Made by a program: the position numbers and the translations under genes
Source of the DNA: Betaproteobacteria bacterium
GTDB taxonomy: Bacteria; Pseudomonadota; Gammaproteobacteria; Burkholderiales; Casimicrobiaceae
Assembly (NCBI GenBank): GCA_013298765.1
Contig: JAAFJA010000007.1
Location: 64,001 to 128,000, forward strand
Length of the DNA: 64,000 nt
Direction: 5' to 3'
Part shown: positions 27,246 through 34,872 of the stretch, piece after piece
Numbering within the stretch: the first letter of the stretch is position 1
How the letters are laid out: each line of letters begins with the position of its first letter
Notes under the pieces: generated by a model
Told to the model about the DNA's origin: nothing
Databases searched by the model: none
The model's input: only the letters and a program-made list of their open reading frames with translations

Positions 27246-28767
27246 GACGTTCAGACCTCGCATCGGATTCGCCAGCCATCGCGAGCCCGATGGATTGCAT
27301 CGTCCACGCCTCGGCCGCGCGCGCTTCGCTCAAGCAGCCCTTTGACATGACGGCGATGCGATCAGCGAGCGCGAACACCTCGTCTAAGTCCTCAGAAATG
27401 AGTAGCACGGCTGCGCCGCGCGCTGCAGCGTCTCGCAGCTGGGAGTGAATGAAGGCAACGGCCCCGACATCGAGCCCCCATGTTGGCTGCGCGGCAACGA
27501 TTAACTCTGGCGCTTCCGAGAGTTCGCGACCGAGAATGAGTTTCTGAATATTGCCGCCCGATAGTTTGCGAATCGGATGTTCGATGCTCGCGAGGCGCAC
27601 GTCGTACGCGTGCACCAGTTCGTTTGTGTGCGCACGGGCAGCGCGAGCGTTCAACACGCCCCACCGCGAAAACCGCACATCGCCCGCACGCGGCAATACC
27701 GCATTTTCCCAAACGCTCAGATCTGCCACGCTGCCAACGTGTTGTCGATCCTCTGGAATGCGTGCGATGCCATGTGCAATGGCTTCGCGCACATTGAGCG
27801 CCATCGGCTTGCCTTTGAATTTCACCTCGCCGCTGGTGACCTGACTCACACCGCAGACGACATCGGCCAAGAGCGTTTGACCATTGCCTGAAACGCCCGC
27901 GATCGCAACAATTTCGCCGGCATAGATTTCGAGCGAGGCATCACGAAGCGCGACTCGTGACTCAACCGATGTCGCACAGACGGCATCGAGTTTCAACACC
28001 ACATCGGCGCTTGCGTGGCTCGCCTCGCGCCGTTGTATCGGCTCAACGTCGCGCCCGACCATCGCTTGTGCAAGCATCGCTTTCGTCGCATCTGACGTGT
28101 TGCCCTCAAACACGAGTTTGCCGCTACGCAACACCGCAATCCGATGCGAAATCGCGAGCACCTCGTCGAGTTTGTGCGAGATAAACACAATCGACAAACC
28201 TTCGGCGACTAACTGCTTGAGCGTGGCGAATAGCTGCGCGACTTCCTGTGGCGTAAGCACTGACGTCGGCTCATCAAGAATCAAGATCTTCGCGCCGCGA
28301 TAGAGCGCCTTCAAGATTTCAACACGCTGCTTTTCGCCAACCGAGAGCGTGCGCACCAGCGCATACGGATCAATTTGCAAACCGAATCGCTGCGACAGCG
28401 CTTGCAGCGTCGCCGTTGCTTGCGCGCGCGAGGCACGCAAGGATAAGAGCGACTCGGTACCGAGCGTCACGTTGTCAAGCACCGAAAGATTGTCTGCGAG
28501 CGTGAAATGCTGATGCACCATCCCCACGCCGCGCGCAATCGCCGCACGCGGATCGCCTGGCGTTAGCGGCTCGCCGAACACATGAATAGAGCCGCTGTCG
28601 GGAATGTAATGCCCGAACAAAATGTTCATCAACGTACTCTTGCCCGCGCCGTTTTCACCGAGCAGCGCAAGCACTTCGCCCTTGTCGAGCGAAAGCGACA
28701 CATCGTCGTTGGCGACGAGATCGCCGAAACGCTTTGTGATGTTGGAGAGAGTGAGCGCGGCGTTCAC
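27235..28767 (-). CDS. ABC transporter ATP-binding protein, two-domain YufO/NupO-like
   Basis: The 510-residue ATPase has two fused nucleotide-binding domains like RbsA and NupO. NBD1 has GENGAGKST, signature TLSVGEKQRVEI and Walker B ILILDEPTSVLTP. NBD2 has GVSGNGQTLL in place of a canonical Walker A, signature KLSGGNIQKLILGREL and LIVAAQPTWGLDVG in place of the usual DEPT. Such asymmetric NBD2 sequences are normal in this group. It sits between a sterol-desaturase-like gene (1 bp upstream) and the two permeases. The matching solute-binding protein is at 30296-31288. Confidence 0.94.
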   Translation of the reverse strand: MNAALTLSNITKRFGDLVANDDVSLSLDKGEVLALLGENGAGKSTLMNILFGHYIPDSGSIHVFGEPLTPGDPRAAIARGVGMVHQHFTLADNLSVLDNVTLGTESLLSLRASRAQATATLQALSQRFGLQIDPYALVRTLSVGEKQRVEILKALYRGAKILILDEPTSVLTPQEVAQLFATLKQLVAEGLSIVFISHKLDEVLAISHRIAVLRSGKLVFEGNTSDATKAMLAQAMVGRDVEPIQRREASHASADVVLKLDAVCATSVESRVALRDASLEIYAGEIVAIAGVSGNGQTLLADVVCGVSQVTSGEVKFKGKPMALNVREAIAHGIARIPEDRQHVGSVADLSVWENAVLPRAGDVRFSRWGVLNARAARAHTNELVHAYDVRLASIEHPIRKLSGGNIQKLILGRELSEAPELIVAAQPTWGLDVGAVAFIHSQLRDAAARGAAVLLISEDLDEVFALADRIAVMSKGCLSEARAAEAWTMQSIGLAMAGESDARSERHAA

Positions 28768-28768
28768 G

Positions 28769-29575
28769 TCAGAACCGCAGCAATTTCCGTGCGCGCCACG
28801 GCGTCATCAACAATCCCCAAACTTGATGCCACGCATCGTCTGTCATCGACGATAGGCCTGAACCCGATGCGGCAATTGTGCTCGGTCGATAGGTGCCGAA
28901 TAGTCGATCCCACCAGGAAAGCAATTGTCCGTAGTTCGAATTCGTAAACTCCTCGCGCGGATCGTGGTGCAACCAATGGGCCGTTGGCGGCACGATGAGC
29001 CACGACAAATAGCGCTCCATCCACAAGATTGAACGCGGACTCCAGGCGATGGCCGCATGATGAAGATGGGAAGTAACAATTGCGAACACGTCGCGCAGCG
29101 CGAGCACCCAGAGGGGCGCGCCAATCGCTAAGACGACGAGCGCGCGCACCGACAAGACAAACAGATAGGAAAGTGGGTGCTGACGCAATGAAGTCGTGGC
29201 ATCAAGATGTCGGTCCGAATGATGAACGACATGCAGCAGCCAAAGCGGGCGAAAACGATGACTGGCACGATGCAACACGTAATCCGAGAAATCGGCGACG
29301 AGAAAACCCACCACTGCTGCAAGCCAGACCGGCGCTCCGGCCAGTGGCAATAGACCGAGCTCGTAAGTCTGGCTGGCACTCACTAGAGGATTCCAGACTG
29401 CAGCAGATACAAACGAGAGGGTCGCGATAACAACCAGCCAGAGCAGCGCGTTATGAAGAAAATGAGTGATGCGAAGACGAAACGACCAAGCGTGACGCGG
29501 CCAGACGGTCTCAGCCAATAAAGCCAACGCGAGCCCACCGAAAAGGACAACCAAAGCCAGCGTATCGAGTGTCAT
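28769..29575 (-). CDS. Sterol desaturase / fatty acid hydroxylase family membrane protein
   Basis: A 268-residue integral membrane di-iron oxygenase of the fatty-acid hydroxylase superfamily. The His clusters are intact: LHRASH, HVVHHSD, HLHHAA and HWLHHDP. Four hydrophobic stretches surround them. Known members hydroxylate or desaturate lipids and sterols; the bacterial substrate here is unknown. Its stop codon is 1 bp from the ABC ATPase start, so it is probably the first gene of that operon, which is unusual because its chemistry has no obvious link to nucleoside import. Confidence 0.88.
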   Translation of the reverse strand: MTLDTLALVVLFGGLALALLAETVWPRHAWSFRLRITHFLHNALLWLVVIATLSFVSAAVWNPLVSASQTYELGLLPLAGAPVWLAAVVGFLVADFSDYVLHRASHRFRPLWLLHVVHHSDRHLDATTSLRQHPLSYLFVLSVRALVVLAIGAPLWVLALRDVFAIVTSHLHHAAIAWSPRSILWMERYLSWLIVPPTAHWLHHDPREEFTNSNYGQLLSWWDRLFGTYRPSTIAASGSGLSSMTDDAWHQVWGLLMTPWRARKLLRF

Positions 29576-29687
29576 GGTGTGGTTGTTGTATTTTTCTCGG
29601 CGTGTGGGGAGAGTTTGACTCTATCACTTGACGGTTTTTGCTCAGGCGACGTACGATGCCACATTCTGATCACGTGTAGGGCGTATC

Positions 29688-30230
29688 GTGTTACTAAAAC
29701 AACTTCGCATCTTTACGATTATCGCAGCGTTTTTTGGCTTGGGCAGTAGCTGTTTCGCGGGTACGCCGTTCGGTTATTTCTTTTCGGACGCGCCTTTCTC
29801 CCGGACGCTAGCTCCCGGCGAAAGCTTTACAGTCACCCTGACTGCGAGCAACGTACCCTCAGGCAATGTGCTTCTCTTGGATCAGCCTTTGACGCTCTCG
29901 GGTGGCGGACAATTTCAGATCACGGGCGGCACGTGCTTGGCTGCAACCTCGTATACATCCGGCAATTCTTGTACAGTGATACTGCAATTTCTTGGCAACG
30001 CACCGGGTACGTTTAACGCAAATTTGTCGGCCACCTGCCGTTCAGTGGTCGCCGTAGGTGGCTACGCCATTTTCTGCGGTAACGGTGTAGCGGGCGCGTC
30101 TGGTTCGCTCGCCGCGCTCGTCGGCAACGGCATCGCTGGCGCGGTGAATACGCTTGGTAAGGGTGGCTTAGCTCTTCTGCTCACAGGCTTGCTCGCGATC
30201 GGCGCGTTTTTTACGCTGCGCAGAACGTAG
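29688..30230 (+). CDS. Small exported protein with a C-terminal membrane-anchor signal
   Basis: The 180-residue protein has a signal peptide (about 1-24, ending SCFAG) and an Ig-like/choice-of-anchor-type beta domain at about 25-110 (FSRTLAPGESFTVTLTASNV, then TCLAATSYTSGNSCTVILQF). A second Cys pair (SATCRSV, FCGNG) and a C-terminal sorting-like tail follow: GKGGLALLLTGLLAIGAFF then LRRT. Hydrophobic helix plus basic end resembles IPTL-CTERM/PEP-CTERM-type sorting signals, but the IPTL motif itself is absent, so the type is uncertain. Start is a GTG. It is the only plus-strand gene between the BMP protein and the rest of the ABC importer. Function unknown. Confidence 0.72.
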   Translation: MLLKQLRIFTIIAAFFGLGSSCFAGTPFGYFFSDAPFSRTLAPGESFTVTLTASNVPSGNVLLLDQPLTLSGGGQFQITGGTCLAATSYTSGNSCTVILQFLGNAPGTFNANLSATCRSVVAVGGYAIFCGNGVAGASGSLAALVGNGIAGAVNTLGKGGLALLLTGLLAIGAFFTLRRT

Positions 30231-30250
30231 CAAGAGAGAATCACGCAAAC

Positions 30251-30278
30251 AAAAAGGGCGCATGATGCGCCCTTTTTT
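30251..30278. terminator. Bidirectional intrinsic terminator
   Basis: AAAAA-GGGCGC-ATGAT-GCGCCC-TTTTTT: a 6-bp GC stem with A-run before and T-run after. It lies between the stops of the plus-strand exported protein and the minus-strand BMP protein and can serve both. Confidence 0.92.
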
Positions 30279-30295
30279 GTATTTTCTTGCGAAGA

Positions 30296-31288
30296 CTACT
30301 TCGCCGTCGACTTCGGCTCGTTGTCATTCACTTTTACCGTGAACTTACCGCCCAAAATCGCCGCTTGCTTGTCGGCGACTTTTTTCTTGATGTCTGCTGG
30401 GATCTTCGCATCGAACGTGCCGTACGGCGAAAGCTCAGAGCCTTTGTGCTTCATCATGGAATAGTGGCCGTAGTCTTCGGCCTTAAACGTTCCAGCTTTC
30501 ACTGCTTTAAGCGCGGTGTCGATCGTCGGCTCCATGTTCCAGAGCGCAGACGCCACGACGGTGTCTGGATAGTCTTTCTGCGTGTTGATCACGTTGCCAA
30601 TGGCGAGAATGCCTTTTTCTTTTGCCGCATCGCTTACACCGAAGCGCTCTGCGTACATGATGTCTGCGCCTTTGGCGATTTGTGCGAGCGCCGCTTCTTT
30701 AGCCTTCGGTGGATCGAACCACGATCCGATGAAGGTGACGTAGAACTCTGCTTTCGGGTTCACTTCTTTGGCGCCCGCCATGAACGCATGCATCAAGCGG
30801 TTCACTTCAGGGATTGGGAAGCCGCCGACCATGCCGATTTTGTTCGATTTGGTCATACCGCCAGCGATCATGCCGGTGAGGTAGGCGGGCTCTTGGATGT
30901 AGTTGTCGAACACGCTGAAGTTAGGCGCTTGCGGCTTGCCGCTCGAACCCATCAAGAACGAGACCTTGGGGTATTGCTTTGCAACTTTGCGAGCCGCCGC
31001 TTCAACAGCAAACGATTCGCCGACGATGAAGGTATTGCCTTTTTCAGCGTACTCACGCATCACACGTTCGTAGTCTGCGTTTGCTACTTTCTCGCTAAAC
31101 ACGTATTCGATTTCGCCACGATCCTTGGCGGCGTTAAGCGCCTTGTGAATGCGCGACACCCATTGCTGCTCAACCGGCACGGTGTAGATTGCCGCGACTT
31201 TGATTTTGGATTGCGCAAACGTGGGCAGTGAAAGCGCTGCGCTTGCGATGAGCGCGGCAGCGGCGGTGACGAGTGAACGTCTTTTCAT
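30296..31288 (-). CDS. BMP-family ABC transporter substrate-binding protein
   Basis: A 330-residue periplasmic binding protein of the basic membrane lipoprotein family (PF02608), which binds nucleosides or related purines. It has a signal peptide of about 24 residues (MKRRSLVTAAAAL to LPTFA) without a lipobox, so it is soluble here. Hallmarks are KVAAIYTVPVEQQWVSRIHK, TFIVGESFAVEAAARKVA, SVFDNYIQEPAYLTGMIAGG and IGMVGGFPIPEVNRLMHAF. The ATG at 31288 has AGGAG 8 bp upstream; an upstream frame extension has no signal-peptide character. It shares the ATPase/permease set at 25-29 kb but is transcribed separately, behind the terminator at 30251. Separate, stronger expression of the binding protein is a common arrangement. 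Confidence 0.93.
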   Translation of the reverse strand: MKRRSLVTAAAALIASAALSLPTFAQSKIKVAAIYTVPVEQQWVSRIHKALNAAKDRGEIEYVFSEKVANADYERVMREYAEKGNTFIVGESFAVEAAARKVAKQYPKVSFLMGSSGKPQAPNFSVFDNYIQEPAYLTGMIAGGMTKSNKIGMVGGFPIPEVNRLMHAFMAGAKEVNPKAEFYVTFIGSWFDPPKAKEAALAQIAKGADIMYAERFGVSDAAKEKGILAIGNVINTQKDYPDTVVASALWNMEPTIDTALKAVKAGTFKAEDYGHYSMMKHKGSELSPYGTFDAKIPADIKKKVADKQAAILGGKFTVKVNDNEPKSTAK

Positions 31289-31397
31289 TCTGTGATCTCC
31301 TAGTGTGACTGACTTATAAAAGTGACCAAACTCTGGAATTGTGCAGCAAGATTGATTCCCGTCTTCGCAACGGGAGAAGAAATGCAAAAAACCTCTA

Positions 31398-31488
31398 TAG
31401 CCCATGCTAAATTGGGGCTAGCGTCTAGTTTTATTCAAAAAAGATAAATACGTAAAAAAGGCGCTAGCCCCAATTCAGTCTGGGTCTA
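31398..31488. repeat. AT-cored inverted-repeat element, AATTTAA/GGGGCTA family, copy 3
   Basis: The left end has TAGCCCATGCTAAATTGGGG, then CTAGCG; the right end is CGCTAGCCCCAATTCAG, then TCTGGGTCTA. The core is A/T-rich. The right edge contains the stop codon of the EamA gene that ends at 31486. Confidence 0.78.
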
Positions 31489-32409
31489 AATAGATTTTTT
31501 GACCGTTCGGCGCATCGAAATTAGAGACACGCCCAGCAGCACTAGCGCGGCCCCGAGCATTTGCAGCAGCGAGATGCTCTCGCCCAAAAACACGACGCCC
31601 AGACCAATGGTGACAATCGGCCCGACCGAGCCAATCATCGATGCATCGTTTGCACCGAGTCGCTTCAAGGCTTCGGCCATCATCCACACTGGCGCTGCAG
31701 TCGAGAAAACGGCAAGCCCCACGCAATACACATACACCTGCATGGGTAAATCGAGCGCTGATAGGGGCCGAATCGCGAAGAATTGCGCTAGCACGAAAAC
31801 CGTGGCGATCAGCATCATGTAGGCGGTGAAGCGCGTGGAGCCGATGCGTTTTGTGAGTTGACCGCCGAGCAAGAGGTAAATAGCGTAGGTCAGCGCCGCA
31901 CCAAGCACGAGCAGCGTGCCCTTCACCAGTGCGCCGGTGTCGTCCGTAATGCGCAGATCATGCCAGTACGCCAACACCAATCCGGCGTAGCTCACCACCA
32001 AAGCAAGCGCCACCCGTCGCGTAATGCGAACAGACAGAAAGAGCGCGGAGAGCAGCACCACAAAGGTTGGATTGGTGAACAGAATCAGTCGCTCCAGCGC
32101 CGCAGTGATGTATTGCAAACCCCAGAAATCGAGAAAACTCGAAAGGTAATAGCCGACGAAGGCAAGAAAGAGCACCAGCCACCAATCACGCTTCGTGAGC
32201 GGGGCGGCAGGTGTGTCGCCCGCTTGTCGCCGGGCCCACCACACCATCAGCAGAAAAAACGGCAAAGAAAAAATCATGCGCAGCGCGAGCAGTGTCACCG
32301 CATCAAGCGTTGAATGCGCCGCGTAGGCAAGTTTGATAAAGATGGCTTTAGCGCCAAAGCCGAATTGCGCAAGGATCGCAAGCCATGCGCCAGTAGAGAG
32401 ATGTTTCAC
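31486..32409 (-). CDS. DMT-superfamily (EamA) transporter
   Basis: The 307-residue inner-membrane protein has ten predicted helices in two EamA repeats (about 10-145 and 155-300). Visible motifs are FGFGAKAIFIKLAYA in helix 1, GLQYITAALERLILFTNPTF in the first repeat and LGANDASMIGSVGPIVTI with FLGESISLLQMLGAALVL in the second. EamA proteins export amino acids and metabolites; no substrate can be assigned. The last codons and stop fall in a palindromic element. Its upstream region is repeat-rich, and another EamA gene is transcribed away on the other side. Confidence 0.88.
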   Translation of the reverse strand: MKHLSTGAWLAILAQFGFGAKAIFIKLAYAAHSTLDAVTLLALRMIFSLPFFLLMVWWARRQAGDTPAAPLTKRDWWLVLFLAFVGYYLSSFLDFWGLQYITAALERLILFTNPTFVVLLSALFLSVRITRRVALALVVSYAGLVLAYWHDLRITDDTGALVKGTLLVLGAALTYAIYLLLGGQLTKRIGSTRFTAYMMLIATVFVLAQFFAIRPLSALDLPMQVYVYCVGLAVFSTAAPVWMMAEALKRLGANDASMIGSVGPIVTIGLGVVFLGESISLLQMLGAALVLLGVSLISMRRTVKKSI

Positions 32410-32535
32410 GGATTTATTGTAGGCGCGAGGAGCGAGTGGCGATTCGCAAAGCGAGTCGGGACGCCGAAGGCGCGGCCAGCGAGACAGCGAGCAGGTGACC
32501 TACGCAGCAGCCGTGACCTTGCGCGAACGATTCGG

Positions 32536-32737
32536 AGGTCGCGGGCTTGACCGCGCTCTTGGATTTTTAGGCGCGGACTTGGCCGCGCTGTGCCTGCGTT
32601 GCAGTCAGGAAAAAAGCGACGCCAAGTCGCCGCCTACAACTTCCCGTGATTTCAAAAAAATCTATGCCGACTCAAAAACTGAGTTGCCCTAAACAACGCG
32701 ACTCCCCTGAGCGCGGTCAAGCCCGCGCCTACACCTC
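32536..32737. repeat. GGGCTTGACCGCGC repeat cluster in a 448-bp noncoding gap
   Basis: The gap 32410-32857 between two divergent EamA genes holds no convincing gene. Within it GCGGGCTTGACCGCGC at 32541-32556 pairs with GCGCGGTCAAGCCCGC at 32711-32726. A second, inner relative (GGCGCGGACTTGGCCGCGC and GCGACGCCAAGTCGCCGCC) lies between them. Related copies are at 36380-36402 and 52781-52842. Promoters of both EamA genes must also lie in this gap, but I cannot point to them. Confidence 0.75.
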
Positions 32738-32857
32738 CAACGCGATTGCGGATCGCTCAGGCAGCTCTTGCGCGCTAGTCGACGTGATTGCGTATTTCGC
32801 AGCCAAGCCTGCGAATTCCTCAGCAGCGATTACGCGTCTGGCAACGATAATTTCGCA

Positions 32858-33835
32858 ATGGCTTTTTCAAAACAAACCGTAGGGATTTTCTACGCCGTCG
32901 TCACGGTTTCTATTTGGGTTTCGTTCATCGTCGTCGCGCGTGCGATGGCGCACAAGACGCTGACGCCGTTCGATATCGGTTTCGTGCGTTTCATTGCCGC
33001 GGCCATCGTGTTGGTTCCGTGGGGCTGGTATCTCGTGCGCAAACAACGCGTCGAACAGCCGAACGCAGAAACGTGGCTTGGCGTTTCGCCGTATCCGTTT
33101 AAGCGCGCCGCGCTGATTGGAATCTTTGCAGCGATCGGCTATTCGTGCTTTGCCTACAGCGGTTTTTTCTACGCACCCGCCGCCCACGCATCCGTGTTGA
33201 TGCCTGGCATGTTGCCACTTTGGACCGCGATGCTCGCGTTCTTTTTTCTGGGTACGCCGATCACCGGGCGGCGCGCAATCGGCCTTGCGTTGATCGCAAT
33301 CGCCGCGCTGCTCGTTGGCGGTACCAGCGTCGTCAAAACGCTCGGTACGGGCGACACGTGGAAGGGCGACATCCTATTCCTCTGCGCCAGTTTTTGCTGG
33401 GGCACGTATACGATGCTCGCACGCAAATACCAGCTCGGCGCGATCCAAGCGACGATTGCGGTCTCTGTATTCGCGTTGGTTACGTACGTTCCGATCTACG
33501 GCGTGCTCGCGCTTACAAAGACGATTCACACCCAGCTCTTTGCCGCGCCATGGAGTGAAATTCTGTTGCAAGGTTTCTTGCAAGGCATCCTCTCCGTCGT
33601 GATATCTGGCATTACGTTTGTGAAGATGGTGGAGACCTTCGGTCCGGTGCGCTCCACGATGATTACATCGGTGACGCCGCCACTATCTGCGCTCGGCGCG
33701 GTCGTGTTTCTCGGCGAACCGCTCGGCTGGACGTTGATCCTCGGGCTGGCACTCGCCACCGTCGGAATCGTGTTTGGTGTGAAGAGTGTCGCGCTGCCAA
33801 CGCCTGTACCCGCCAACACCGCTACGCAGCGCTAG
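32858..33835 (+). CDS. DMT-superfamily (EamA) transporter
   Basis: The 325-residue polytopic protein has ten helices in two EamA repeats: IGFVRFIAAAIVLVPWGWYL, FFYAPAAHASVLMPGMLPLW and FFFLGTPITGRRAIGLALI in the first; CASFCWGTYTMLARKY, VRSTMITSVTPPLSALGA and VFLGEPLGWTLILGLAL in the second. The ATG at 32858 begins MAFSKQTVGIFYAV, right at helix 1; upstream residues come from repeat-rich DNA. Substrate unknown. Clearly different in sequence from the EamA protein at 31486-32409. Confidence 0.88.
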   Translation: MAFSKQTVGIFYAVVTVSIWVSFIVVARAMAHKTLTPFDIGFVRFIAAAIVLVPWGWYLVRKQRVEQPNAETWLGVSPYPFKRAALIGIFAAIGYSCFAYSGFFYAPAAHASVLMPGMLPLWTAMLAFFFLGTPITGRRAIGLALIAIAALLVGGTSVVKTLGTGDTWKGDILFLCASFCWGTYTMLARKYQLGAIQATIAVSVFALVTYVPIYGVLALTKTIHTQLFAAPWSEILLQGFLQGILSVVISGITFVKMVETFGPVRSTMITSVTPPLSALGAVVFLGEPLGWTLILGLALATVGIVFGVKSVALPTPVPANTATQR

Positions 33836-34038
33836 GCGTTCGCGATCATCGCGCCGCGATCGCTCGCGCGCAGGCGCGCAGACATCGTTGCGATCTGCCG
33901 TGCAACACGCGAACGCGTATTTCGTTGTATGATCCTTTCGTGGGTTATTTGCAGAACCCATTGACTGTGCGGCATTGATCGCACATGTTCTGACGGTGTC
34001 TCGTCCAATCTGCTGAATTTTTCTATGAAAGATTTGCT

Positions 34039-34872
34039 ATGGACACCGTAACTCACGCTATTTCCCCCGCTGAACTTGCTGTCTCCGTCGGCACGAGCAC
34101 TGCGCCGCTCTTGATCGACGTGCGCAAAGCTGAAGCGTTTGCGGAGAGCGAACATTTTTTGCCAGGCTCGATTCGTTGGGATTACCACGCTGGCGCACCG
34201 ATGCCATCGCAGCTCGCAAACGCGAAGCGCGCGGTGGCGTATTGCGTGAAAGGCGCAGAGGTCGGCATCAACGGCGCGGCGCGACTTGCACAAGCAAACA
34301 TCGACGCCGCATACCTTGCGGGCGGATTGCGCGACTGGCAAGCCGCGGGTTTCGTGGCCGTGAAAAAGCGCCTCGACCTCGGCGTCGATGGTGAGCGCGT
34401 GTCGCGTTGGGTCACGCGCGCGCGACCGAAGATTGATCGCATCGCCTGCCCGTGGCTCATTCGTCGCTTCATCGACCCGCGCGCAGAATTCTTCTACGTG
34501 CCGACGAATGAAGTGTTTGATTTCGCAAAAGCGAACAACGCGGTGGCCTACGATATTCCCGGCGCACCCCTCGAACATGACGGCGAGCGTTGCTCGTTCG
34601 ATAGCTTTATCGCCGCGTTCGAACTGAAGTCGCCGGCACTCAATCGCGTCGCCGACATCGTACGGGCCGCAGACACCGATACGCTGGATCGCTCGCACGA
34701 AGCTGCCGGACTGCTCGCGATCTCACTCGGTTTTTCGCAAATGATCAAAGACGATCACGCGATGCTTTCTGCCATGTTGCCCGTCTATGATGCGCTCTAC
34801 GAGTGGGCGAAAAGCGTGGAAAACAAAAGTGTCGAACGCCACAATTGGAAGCCCGAAAGCATTGGGCGATGA
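34039..34872 (+). CDS. Rhodanese-ChrB fusion, chromate-resistance protein
   Basis: A 277-residue protein of two domains. Residues about 8-110 are a rhodanese domain (LIDVRKAEAFAESEHFLPGS, active-site-like Cys in VAYCVKGAEVG, then AAYLAGGLRDWQAAGF). Residues about 120-270 are the ChrB C-terminal domain (WVTRARPKIDRIACPWLIRR, FDPxAEFFYV-like FIDPRAEFFYVP, DGERCSFDSF). Standard ChrB has a different N-terminal regulatory domain, so this looks like an effector form with a sulfur-transferase-like module rather than the transcription regulator. The 4-bp ATGA overlap with chrA shows it belongs to the same chromate-resistance operon. I see nothing certain in the 200 bp upstream. Confidence 0.88.
   Translation: MDTVTHAISPAELAVSVGTSTAPLLIDVRKAEAFAESEHFLPGSIRWDYHAGAPMPSQLANAKRAVAYCVKGAEVGINGAARLAQANIDAAYLAGGLRDWQAAGFVAVKKRLDLGVDGERVSRWVTRARPKIDRIACPWLIRRFIDPRAEFFYVPTNEVFDFAKANNAVAYDIPGAPLEHDGERCSFDSFIAAFELKSPALNRVADIVRAADTDTLDRSHEAAGLLAISLGFSQMIKDDHAMLSAMLPVYDALYEWAKSVENKSVERHNWKPESIGR

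Noticed and set aside
30287-31231. A 314-codon plus-strand open frame opposite the BMP binding-protein gene
   Set aside because: Arg/Phe/His-rich antisense image; the opposite strand has a signal peptide, ribosome site and all family motifs.
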